Source of the DNA: Paludibacteraceae bacterium
Lineage (GTDB): Bacteria; Bacteroidota; Bacteroidia; Bacteroidales; Paludibacteraceae
DNA length: 64,000 nt
Assembly: GCA_016285885.1 (NCBI GenBank)
Contig: JAEERP010000003.1
Location: 312,056-376,055, forward strand
Direction of reading: 5' to 3'
The translations under genes and the position numbers were made by a program. This document shows positions 8,834 through 16,940 of this stretch, piece by piece. Positions within the stretch are counted from its first letter, which is position 1; each line of letters opens with the position of its first letter. Under the pieces are notes generated by a model, which saw only the letters and a list, made by a program, of their open reading frames with translations, did no database searches and had not been told where the DNA came from.

Positions 8834-10156
8834 TTACAACTCCGTCAAAAAGAAACCCATATAGAAGGGTAGGGTCAACAACGCACCTTCCCTTCCGACA
8901 TTGTAATCGCCTAATTTCAGGGCGTCATACACATGATATTTTTCTGGATGCTTCAGCAATGTGGACATAGACTTCGCATTACCCGTACGAGCCTTGCACT
9001 CCAAAGGCACACACTTTCCTTTGTAACGAATCACGAAATCTATTTCTATTCCGTCTGTTTTTTGGTAATAATATAATTTACGACCCATCTTGCAGAGAAA
9101 ATCAGCCATCACATTCTCGTAAATGGCCCCCTTGTAACTGAGTAGATTTCCTCGTAAAATATCAGATTGTGTTCCTGCATCCAACATGCTGACGAACAAG
9201 CCTGTGTCGGTCATATATACCTTGAACGAGTCATGTAACGCATTGCCACTCAACGGCAACTCCGTTGTCGTCAGGTTATAACAACGTTGGATGATTCCCG
9301 CATCCTCTATCCATTGCAGACTGCCTATGTAATCTTTGCTTCGTCCCCCTTTCCGCACCGTGGCGAACGAGAACTTTTTATTATCCTTGCTCAACTGACG
9401 AGGAATCGACTCGAAACATTCACGAATCCTATTTTTATCACCAGGGTTGGCATACTTCACCATGTCAGACTTATACTCGTCTACTATACTCCGCTGAACC
9501 TCAATAACCTGATTAATATCCCGAGTGTTTAGGAATGTGCGGACAGCCGCCGGCATTCCACCAACCACAATATACTCCAACAGTAACTGCCTCATCCGGT
9601 TGTGGATCGCCTGCGGCACAGGTGTCTCCTCCGCCAACATCTTTTTCAACAAGTCAAAGACAGGATCCTGCAAACCATTCGCCCAAAGCCACTCTTCAAA
9701 ATCCATAGGATACATGTCTACAATCGTCTCGAACCCGACTGGAATTGACGTTTCCGCATTCGATGACCTATAGCCGCTCACGCCAAGCAATGAACCTGTA
9801 CATATAACGTCATACCTGCCATCCAATTTGAAAAACTTCAGCGAAGCTCGGGCTTGCGGACAGTCTTGTATCTCGTCCAACACCAAACAAGTCTTCCCCG
9901 CTTCAAAACGAGCTGTCGGAATAGCGGCTGAAATAGCAACTGTTAAATAATCAACCTGCAAAGAACCCTCGAACAACTCGCACAAATCCTTCTGCTCATG
10001 GAAGTCAATGTAGACTACATTCTTATAGTTTTTACGGGCAAACGACAGCACCGAGCTCGTCTTTCCACACTGACGACACCCCTTAATGACCAATGGATTC
10101 CTTCCCGGTGTTTTTTTCCATTGCGAAAATAAACTATCTATCTTTCTCTTATACAT
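8834..10156 (-). CDS. AAA_14/DUF4143 ATPase with PD-(D/E)XK-like C-terminal domain
   Basis: 440 residues. The N-terminal AAA domain has Walker A GCRQCGKT (26-33) and Walker B LVLDEIQD (91-98). A middle helical region with IVVGGMPAAV precedes a DUF4143-type C-terminal domain in which E347, D373 and E386-x-K388 (DFVIRYKGKCVPLECKA) match a PD-(D/E)XK nuclease core. Proteins of this ATPase-nuclease group are multiplied in Bacteroidota and archaeal genomes; their role is unsettled, with selfish or regulatory functions proposed. Its promoter is immediately beside a phased repeat array, and it sits between one broken and one intact copy of a PLD gene. Confidence 0.88.
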   Translation of the reverse strand: MYKRKIDSLFSQWKKTPGRNPLVIKGCRQCGKTSSVLSFARKNYKNVVYIDFHEQKDLCELFEGSLQVDYLTVAISAAIPTARFEAGKTCLVLDEIQDCPQARASLKFFKLDGRYDVICTGSLLGVSGYRSSNAETSIPVGFETIVDMYPMDFEEWLWANGLQDPVFDLLKKMLAEETPVPQAIHNRMRQLLLEYIVVGGMPAAVRTFLNTRDINQVIEVQRSIVDEYKSDMVKYANPGDKNRIRECFESIPRQLSKDNKKFSFATVRKGGRSKDYIGSLQWIEDAGIIQRCYNLTTTELPLSGNALHDSFKVYMTDTGLFVSMLDAGTQSDILRGNLLSYKGAIYENVMADFLCKMGRKLYYYQKTDGIEIDFVIRYKGKCVPLECKARTGNAKSMSTLLKHPEKYHVYDALKLGDYNVGREGALLTLPFYMGFFLTEL

Positions 10157-10179
10157 GCGATTATAGTTATATTACAATG

Positions 10180-10187
10180 CAAATATA
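10180..10187 (-). promoter_or_regulatory. Bacteroidetes -7 element next to the repeat array
   Basis: CAAATATA on the plus strand is TATATTTG on the minus strand, an exact TAnnTTTG match. The predicted transcript would start about 17 bases before the ATG at 10156. The first repeat unit begins at the last base of this element, so the array occupies the -14 to -165 region of this promoter. Confidence 0.6.
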
Positions 10188-10336
10188 CACTTTTTCGGGC
10201 GAGTTTTCGCCATATTATCACACTTTTTCGGGCGAGTTTTATCAATCATCACACTTTTTCGGGCGAGTTTTCGCCATATCATCACACTTTTTCTGGCGAC
10301 TTATATCAATCGTCACACACTTTTTCGGGCGAGTTT
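10187..10336. repeat. five-unit phased repeat array (31-33 bp period)
   Basis: Units of about 21 bases (ACACTTTTTCGGGCGAGTTT) start at 10187, 10220, 10251, 10284 and 10317. The fourth is degenerate and the fifth is one base shorter. The spacers are 10-12 bases and alternate between two forms (CGCCATATTATC-like and ATCAATCATC-like), so the true higher-order unit is 64 bp. The period is close to three helical turns, placing every unit on the same face of DNA. It lies directly upstream of the ATPase-nuclease gene. Confidence 0.88.
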
Positions 10337-10340
10337 CTCT

Positions 10341-10454
10341 CTCCACATAGAGGTCTTTGATATCAGCTGTGCCAATCTACAGCGTGTGCTTCACGGATTG
10401 GATGCGGGAGAGCAACGCGGTGTAGTGGGTGGTGTTGGGGATGAAGTGGAGCAT
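10341..10454 (-). pseudogene. 5' fragment of the PLD-family gene
   Basis: These 114 bases align without gaps to 8696-8809, the first 38 codons of the intact PLD gene, at about 86% identity (98 of 114). Read from the ATG at 10454 it gives MLHFIPNTTHYT..., with codon 26 changed from TGG (Trp) to TAG. Homology ends just before the repeat array; the remaining 132 codons are missing. It is a nonsense-mutated, truncated copy. Confidence 0.88.
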
Positions 10455-10582
10455 ACATATAAATAGTTTATAACATCTTTGACTATTGAATCTTTATGCT
10501 TACAACCTTTTCTTTGTAAAACATAAAATAAGCGAATACTTCTTCAATCTTTAGGATACTAGTATGACATATAGGGAACGTG

Positions 10583-13500
10583 TCAATTCCATTCTAATGT
10601 GATTTGATACGTTTCAGGTTGAACTTCCAAACATTTTTTCCCATTTTTTGTACTAAAAGGGGATTCTATTATTGATATTTTCCCATCATGATAAATAGCG
10701 AAATCATATTGCTCACAATGCTCTTTCGCAAATTGATACTCCATGCATGACATAATAATGGAATCACCACTCATTGCCTTGACTTCAAGATACCTCGTGT
10801 CAGTCTTGGGGGTACCTTTTTTCCGATAGGAGATATCATAATGGAGATTATCGTTACCTCCTTCTTTGTTTAGTATTGATGAGTGACCAAAGACATCCTC
10901 AAAGAGAGGAGAGTCCTTCATCGCCTCAAATGTTGCAAATTCAGCCTTTTTCCCGGTATGATACTTTTCTCTATCTGATGCGTATCTACCATTAGATTTT
11001 CTGCCTTCTTTATTGTTTATATCGGAACTAATATCTCTTAATATACTATGACAATTAGCATAACCTATACTTATCTGTTCCATGGGTTTCCCGAATTCTT
11101 TATTGTTGCGTTCTAATAAATCACTATCAAGATGCTTCTTAAGACGTTCATTAAACAAATCTTCAAGTCCCTCAAATTTAGCAATAAGTATATCTAATTG
11201 ATCAAGGTTTCCTTCTGATAGATGATAATCAGAAAGAATTTTTTCATATGCAGGTAGAATTGTATTATGAATACATAAATCACCAATTTTAGGTTCGAAC
11301 TTAAACTTTTCTTTTATCATGTTACTCATGATGTTAGTCAGTTCTTCTTCTTTTAAGAGTTGTAGTTTTATTGCTTCAACTTTATCTTTATAGAATGGAT
11401 CACTGAAACGTTGGCAATGATCCTGATATTCTTTGATATAATCCAAGGCCTTTTGCTTATCTCCAGCAATCAAATTGGCATAGCGTTGATACAAAAAAGA
11501 ATTGTATTGATCTGAATACTCGTTACGAATAGCATTGAAATAATCCATATAGAATTTTTTGAGGCCATCAGCACCCATTATTGAACAATCTTTGACTTGC
11601 ATACTCATTAAGAGCTTGTATTGTTCAAATGGTTTCATGTCGGTTATTCCAGTATAATCTTCAGGTAAATCAAGGTTATTGTATATGCTGAGTATATAAT
11701 CTCTTTCGTCTATAATATGCTCAGCCAATTGACTTATATCCATTTTAATTTCTTGGGTATTAGAATATGCTTTCCAAAATTGTTGTTCAAACTCACTTAA
11801 CCCTAAACTTTTTAAGGTCAAGGTCCATATTTCTGGAACAATATCCTTTTTTGCAATATAATCTATATATCGAATATCATGAGTAATGATATTTCTGAAA
11901 TAATTGGACATAGTACTACTTGTAACCTTTAATGCCATACACACAGCCTCGTTAAGGTTTTCACAAAAAACAGGATCCTCAATAGCATTGATACAGTTTT
12001 GATGTGTTGAACATATATGGTAGTGTATGACTCCTTTATTTAAAGAAGTAAGAATGTCACCATTTTCCATTCCATGTATTTCCCCGTTAATAGAATATGA
12101 AGATGAAAGGTAGATGTGCAAATTACTGCTTAAATTTCTCAGAGCATTTACTGATTGCCGAATAAGGTCTGCATCTTTTATGTCATCGCCAATCCTATAG
12201 GCAAGGAAATATTTGATTCTTTCAGACAAGTATTTTTTCAAGTCTCTTGTTAGGTTCTCATTGTCATTATTATTAAAGAATGAAACCGCAATGTTCTTTG
12301 CTAATTTCACACCAAAAATCTTCGCAACAGACTCTTCTCCAACACGATTCCCAATTTCTAATTTGGGAAGATTTGATAATATTGTCTGTGGTAATTGATC
12401 ATTATCCCAGTAATATACATCTTCCACATTTAGCCATTTAAGTTGCCCCTGGATTCTTGCCCATACATGAGTAAGGTATTTAGTTCTTATCTCGTTTATG
12501 AAACTATCTTCTTCATTCTTGTTTCTTATAGCTTCCCTTAATTCTTTATATCTTTTTTGGATACCTACAGAATCGATTTCCTGAGACAACAAAGAATACA
12601 ATTGTTTAGTAGGAAAATTATTAATACTTGTTTGGACTCCTAAAGAAACTAACAGCGGATTAATTTTTGTAATTCTGTCAACAGACAAAGTTTTTTCCAA
12701 ATAATCATAATCAATATCACATCCAAATACAGATGAATTGATTACCGAGTTTTGAAGTGGAATAAGTTGCTTATAGGATCTTATCATGTATGCAGAATAA
12801 CTATACAGAACGGTTTCTGTTTTACTAGAACGATAGAAAAGACTAATACTATTATTCATAATATTTTGGAATACTCTTTCGTCAGTCAAAATAAGACCCA
12901 ATGCCTCAGACAACTTGAACTGAGACAAGAAATCTTCATATGGAACGTATGCGTAATTAAATTGTTTTGTATTTCTATTATTGAAGCCGAAATTATCGCA
13001 ATAATTATTACTAATTTGAGATTTATTATTGTCATCTCTTACATCATCAAGATATTTGTATTCATTACCATAGTACAAATGTTGTACGGGTACCCGTTGT
13101 GAAATGCCGAGAACCTTATGTAAAAAGTATGCGGTTTCATCATCAGTGTTTGCGCCTAATATTTCTTTCCATTCTGACAATGTGTTTTTTAGCCACCATT
13201 GGCTGTCTATTCTATTTGCTAAATTAGAAGGAAAAGAAGGCTCCTCTAAAATCAAATTACATGCATTTTTTGTTTCTCCGTTTTTATTGATTAAACACAT
13301 ATCTGAGGTGAAAGGAGTTGAGTCCTGAGTGGGATTGTGGAATTCCCACTTCAAAACTTCGCACATTCCCTCATAATCCATTTGTTGTGATGACCATGAT
13401 TCTATTTTTCTTCGTAATGCGGAATGGTCTCCATTAACAACGGCGGTTACATCTTTCAACCTATCGGTAACCAGACGAATATTCATTTTCATATTCCATT

Positions 13501-15277
13501 TTCGTTGTAGCATATCCACCAATTCAGAGTCTACAGCTCTAATATGTAAGCATTGGGGGAGAACTGAATTACCTGCCATACTCAGTATGTATGCAGAGTT
13601 GTCTCTGTTCGCATCTATTATAGTACCTGCAGCATCAATGAGTATACTTAATTTTTTTACGCTGATTCCACATTCGGCTATAGCATCAATTAAATCCGCT
13701 CTTTGCTCTGTTGTCATCGTTTGTCGAGCAATCTCTTCTAACCATTCAGATGAATCATCTAAACTTTTCTTAATCTTGGAAAGAACATAATTTGATAAAT
13801 ATCTTTCAGATGAGAAAACATTCTCGTTGGTATAAATTATATGATTAGAGAGCGATTCATTAATACTGAGTTTTCCCTGAACGCTTATTAGCCAACTTGC
13901 TAATTTATCTCCAATCTTCAGGGCAGAGCCTATATTTGAGAAGACTGATTTGACAACAGGGAGGATGTTGGCAGAGTCCAAATTTGATTTGATAGATTCT
14001 GCTAATGGAGATAATTTCGCAGATTCAATGTCGGAAATGGAAAGATTTAGCAGATTGAATGAATCCCATTTGTTATGTTCATCTAACAAGCCATTTGAAG
14101 TTAGATAATTGGATAATTCGATAGCAACTTCGCCTAACTTATCTAAAACTTTTTTATTTTGGACCGTATCGACAAGATGGTTACGAGAGGTATTCAGTTC
14201 AAATGTGCCATGATAAATAGCAGGAACATCTAATCTGACTTGGGTCGGGAAATATGAATACAATACTCGATTGGTTGCAATTTTAGTCAATGGATACGCA
14301 ACACCCACTTCAAAAGATCGGTCATCTGAGAGATATCTATTTACAACAAATCGAACTTTATGGTTATTATCTTTGATAGTAATAGTTTGTGGATATTTAT
14401 CTTGAATGTCATTCGTCTCAAGTCTTTGTATTGTTCGTTTGTTTCTTTTGCAAATTATATCTATTTGCTTTATATTTCTTAAAAATAACAATACGGAACT
14501 AGGGAGAGAATGTAGTTTTTGCTCTATATCGCTAACTATAGACAACTCTTTACAGTGCACCTCAATATCTGTAGTGCATGCATCGTTTATATCAAAATGA
14601 TTTTGATGAGTAATGGTATCTTTAGAGATCTTTGGGATAGATAGAATTGGCAAAGGGAGTTCTTCATAATGCTCCTGTTCAAATGAATGTAAATCTTTCT
14701 CAGACAAGCAACCAGTTGTTATCCCAGTTTGTTTTATAGCATTCCATTCATTTCGGGCAATCTCTTCGCTAAAAGAACACTGTACACCATTAGAATGAAT
14801 GGTTATTTCATCACTCCAGTTTAGCAAAGAACGAAACCCAAGACCTTTATTTCCAATTGGTTTAACTGTTGCATTTTTGTATGCGGCATCTGTCTTAGTT
14901 GATAAAAATGATCGCATAATTGACAGTAAACCTCCTTCTGTAAAAGGTCTATTCCCCCAATTTTTTATGTGAAGATAATTGTCTTCGGTTAATTCAAGTT
15001 CTATTCTCGGAGATCCCTCGTCATCGGCATTTTGAATCATTTCATATAATTCTCTTCCTGAATATTCTTGTTTCATATCCAGCTCGATTCTTTTGTCCTG
15101 ACGAATACGTGAACTTGAAAAAGACAATTGTGACAGATACTCACGTTTATTAATTGTTAAACAATCGCTTTTTACCGTTATAAAATCATTATTCATAATA
15201 AAAACAATATTCTTAAATCCGTTTTTATAAAAAATTTTCTTATAAATTATTATAGTAATTTCTGGCAATTTAGGCAT
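10583..15277 (-). CDS. sacsin-like HATPase protein with C-terminal DUF3883 domain
   Basis: 1564 residues. The N terminus is a GHKL/Hsp90-type ATPase of the sacsin/paraMORC kind: ELYEMIQNADDEG (Asn83) is the N box and GNKGLGF (142-148) the ATP-lid glycine motif. About 1300 mostly helical residues follow that I cannot assign. The C-terminal ~130 residues match DUF3883, with D1481, E1498 and K1500 (YLEVKA) in PD-(D/E)XK positions. Such HATPase-DUF3883 proteins are frequent in prokaryotic defence islands. The gene is clearly AT-richer than its neighbours, a sign of transfer. The ATG at 15277 overlaps the stop of a 33-codon mini-gene by 8 bases; an alternative ATG is at 15196. Confidence 0.85.
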   Translation of the reverse strand: MPKLPEITIIIYKKIFYKNGFKNIVFIMNNDFITVKSDCLTINKREYLSQLSFSSSRIRQDKRIELDMKQEYSGRELYEMIQNADDEGSPRIELELTEDNYLHIKNWGNRPFTEGGLLSIMRSFLSTKTDAAYKNATVKPIGNKGLGFRSLLNWSDEITIHSNGVQCSFSEEIARNEWNAIKQTGITTGCLSEKDLHSFEQEHYEELPLPILSIPKISKDTITHQNHFDINDACTTDIEVHCKELSIVSDIEQKLHSLPSSVLLFLRNIKQIDIICKRNKRTIQRLETNDIQDKYPQTITIKDNNHKVRFVVNRYLSDDRSFEVGVAYPLTKIATNRVLYSYFPTQVRLDVPAIYHGTFELNTSRNHLVDTVQNKKVLDKLGEVAIELSNYLTSNGLLDEHNKWDSFNLLNLSISDIESAKLSPLAESIKSNLDSANILPVVKSVFSNIGSALKIGDKLASWLISVQGKLSINESLSNHIIYTNENVFSSERYLSNYVLSKIKKSLDDSSEWLEEIARQTMTTEQRADLIDAIAECGISVKKLSILIDAAGTIIDANRDNSAYILSMAGNSVLPQCLHIRAVDSELVDMLQRKWNMKMNIRLVTDRLKDVTAVVNGDHSALRRKIESWSSQQMDYEGMCEVLKWEFHNPTQDSTPFTSDMCLINKNGETKNACNLILEEPSFPSNLANRIDSQWWLKNTLSEWKEILGANTDDETAYFLHKVLGISQRVPVQHLYYGNEYKYLDDVRDDNNKSQISNNYCDNFGFNNRNTKQFNYAYVPYEDFLSQFKLSEALGLILTDERVFQNIMNNSISLFYRSSKTETVLYSYSAYMIRSYKQLIPLQNSVINSSVFGCDIDYDYLEKTLSVDRITKINPLLVSLGVQTSINNFPTKQLYSLLSQEIDSVGIQKRYKELREAIRNKNEEDSFINEIRTKYLTHVWARIQGQLKWLNVEDVYYWDNDQLPQTILSNLPKLEIGNRVGEESVAKIFGVKLAKNIAVSFFNNNDNENLTRDLKKYLSERIKYFLAYRIGDDIKDADLIRQSVNALRNLSSNLHIYLSSSYSINGEIHGMENGDILTSLNKGVIHYHICSTHQNCINAIEDPVFCENLNEAVCMALKVTSSTMSNYFRNIITHDIRYIDYIAKKDIVPEIWTLTLKSLGLSEFEQQFWKAYSNTQEIKMDISQLAEHIIDERDYILSIYNNLDLPEDYTGITDMKPFEQYKLLMSMQVKDCSIMGADGLKKFYMDYFNAIRNEYSDQYNSFLYQRYANLIAGDKQKALDYIKEYQDHCQRFSDPFYKDKVEAIKLQLLKEEELTNIMSNMIKEKFKFEPKIGDLCIHNTILPAYEKILSDYHLSEGNLDQLDILIAKFEGLEDLFNERLKKHLDSDLLERNNKEFGKPMEQISIGYANCHSILRDISSDINNKEGRKSNGRYASDREKYHTGKKAEFATFEAMKDSPLFEDVFGHSSILNKEGGNDNLHYDISYRKKGTPKTDTRYLEVKAMSGDSIIMSCMEYQFAKEHCEQYDFAIYHDGKISIIESPFSTKNGKKCLEVQPETYQITLEWN

Positions 15278-15371
15278 AGCTTCTTTTGTTGTCCTTCTGT
15301 TTTATCAAATTCACCACCACCTTCACCATCATGTCCTTCTCTTCCGCTTGGCTTTGACTATTATCCTCCAT
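15270..15371 (-). CDS. 33-codon mini-gene overlapping the large HATPase gene
   Basis: ATG at 15371, stop TAA at 15270-15272. The encoded peptide is charged and helical (MEDNSQSQAEEKD...). Its stop overlaps the start of the large gene in an ATGCCTAA arrangement, and it lies 66 bases after the AAA+ gene. It may be a real small subunit or a leader that couples translation. The size makes chance possible. Confidence 0.4.
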   Translation of the reverse strand: MEDNSQSQAEEKDMMVKVVVNLIKQKDNKRSYA

Positions 15372-15437
15372 CACTTCTCCCTCCAAATATATAAAAAAAT
15401 GAAAATCTTTCAATCACAACACTATTTCTCGATGCCA

Positions 15438-16724
15438 TCATATCGCGAATCCGATGCAGGTGCTTCTCTTTTTCTCCAGCTGCTCATTTTCGCAATGCTG
15501 AACCAGCGATTCGAACGAAGTGGAGTCCTCACCGTTCAGGATACCGTCAATGGCATGTCGGCGGACGATGTTCTCAATCTGTCCGCCACTGAACTCGTAT
15601 CGGGTAGCCAAGATGCGGATGTCGCTTTCATCCAACGTTGGAAGCATACTTTGCCAAATGCTCATACGGGCTTCAACCGTAGGTTTCTCGAACTTGACTT
15701 TATAAAGGAATCTACGTTCAAAAGCCTTATCCATGTTCCGTACCAAGTTGGTCGTGGCGATCAGGATACCGTCGAACGTTTCCATCTCCTGCAAGATGAT
15801 GTTCTGGATGGAGTTCTCCATCTTATCAACGGCTCTCTCCGCGCCCTCCTGACGTTTGCCGATAATCGCGTCCGCTTCATTGAAGAGCAGGATGGGCGTA
15901 ATCTCAGAATCCTTCACCTTCCTCCTATAATCATCAAAGACTTGCTTGATGTTCTTCTCACTCTCGCCTACCCACATACTCTTTATCTGCGAGATGTTGA
16001 CCTGCAGAATGTCACGTCCTGTTCGCTTCGCCAGTTGAAGAACACTCTCTGTCTTTCCTGTGCCTGGATCTCCATAGAAAAGGCATGTGAACCCGCAGCG
16101 AAACCCCTTCTCCTGCATTCGTTGATGGACAATCCTATATTGTTCCCGATCCAAAAGTTGCCTCAGTTTTTTTATTTGTGAATCAATCTCCGTGTCATAG
16201 AAAAGTTCCTTGCCGATGATTTCCTCGTGTTTGATGATGTTTTTCTCATCACTTTCCAACTCGCTATCGCTTAACACATCACCACAGAGTTCGTTAATGG
16301 TTTTTTGAGAAACACGGTAGGTGCGGGTACAGCAATATCTCTCTTCACAGCGACCAATTATGCCTCGCTTCTCCAACTCGTCAATATCATTCAAATAACG
16401 CAAGAAGACTATCGTACTACAGCCACATTTTTCAGCAATAGTATCAATGCTAATGTAGGACGAAAAACACTCAGAGGCGAAAAGAACAAACACTGCACTT
16501 TGCCTCATGGTTAGATTCATCTTCATGGAGATAAATCTAAGGGGTTTTTCCGCCACCTCGAAGAACCCTTTGCTCAAAGATGAGTTTTCTAAAAGCTTGT
16601 CCACCTGACACACGGCCGAGATCAAATCCATCCCTTTGAATGTATCCTCATTGTCCTCAGAAACCTCCACTAAGTCCAAACGACTTTTGAGGAGTTCTAT
16701 ACATTCCAATGTTTCCTTTTTCAT
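15438..16724 (-). CDS. AAA+ ATPase with N-terminal winged-helix-like region
   Basis: 428 residues from the ATG at 16724 (a start four codons earlier exists). Residues ~70-140 look like a winged helix (TMRQSAVFVLF...IAEKCGCS...LEKRGIIGR). The C-terminal AAA+ module has Walker A YGDPGTGKT (~217-225), Walker B ILLFNEAD (~278-285, with Asn where Asp is usual), sensor-1 ATTN and arginine finger FERRF. The arrangement resembles AAA+ ATPases of the FtsH/Cdc48-like fold without a protease domain. It heads a minus-strand run with the mini-gene and the large HATPase gene and probably works with them. A terminator for the upstream gene separates it from its neighbour. Confidence 0.85.
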   Translation of the reverse strand: MKKETLECIELLKSRLDLVEVSEDNEDTFKGMDLISAVCQVDKLLENSSLSKGFFEVAEKPLRFISMKMNLTMRQSAVFVLFASECFSSYISIDTIAEKCGCSTIVFLRYLNDIDELEKRGIIGRCEERYCCTRTYRVSQKTINELCGDVLSDSELESDEKNIIKHEEIIGKELFYDTEIDSQIKKLRQLLDREQYRIVHQRMQEKGFRCGFTCLFYGDPGTGKTESVLQLAKRTGRDILQVNISQIKSMWVGESEKNIKQVFDDYRRKVKDSEITPILLFNEADAIIGKRQEGAERAVDKMENSIQNIILQEMETFDGILIATTNLVRNMDKAFERRFLYKVKFEKPTVEARMSIWQSMLPTLDESDIRILATRYEFSGGQIENIVRRHAIDGILNGEDSTSFESLVQHCENEQLEKKRSTCIGFAI

Positions 16725-16785
16725 ATGATGACACAAATGGTTATAGAAGATGCACTATTTGGCAACTAGAATGATGAGGGCAAAG

Positions 16786-16821
16786 GAAAAAACATCCTAT
16801 GCCAAATGATGGCACAGGATG
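16786..16821 (-). terminator. intrinsic terminator of the serine hydrolase gene
   Basis: On the minus strand a 12-bp stem (CATCCTGTGCCA / TGGCATAGGATG, one mismatch) with a 5-base loop is followed by six T. It lies between the hydrolase gene end (16941) and the AAA+ start, insulating the island. Confidence 0.75.
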
Positions 16822-16878
16822 AAAAAAATGTTATTTTGTGGAGACGCACGATCATCCATTGTTTGTTTCGGGGTTATT

Positions 16879-16898
16879 AGACGCAAAATATTGCGTCT
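16879..16898. repeat. palindromic repeat AGACGCAA-aata-TTGCGTCT
   Basis: Perfect 8-bp inverted repeat with a 4-base loop, extended by flanking TCTAC. Elements with this AGACGCAATATTTTGCGTCT core are seen repeated in many bacterial genomes, so it is probably a small dispersed repeat. A partial copy (GGAGACGCA) lies at 16841. Confidence 0.5.
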
Positions 16899-16940
16899 CT
16901 ACGGGAAGGCAAACAATAACCATTAGACACATTGACATTC

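Noticed and set aside
10187..10336. CRISPR array
   Set aside because: The spacers are only 10-12 bases, alternate between two near-identical forms, and no cas gene is present.
15876..15890. Inactive AAA+ protein because of Asn in Walker B (FNEAD)
   Set aside because: The catalytic Glu and the arginine finger are present, and I have seen NEAD in related ATPases, so inactivity cannot be claimed.
15348..16181. 277-codon plus-strand frame
   Set aside because: Antisense to the AAA+ ATPase, which has intact Walker and sensor motifs.
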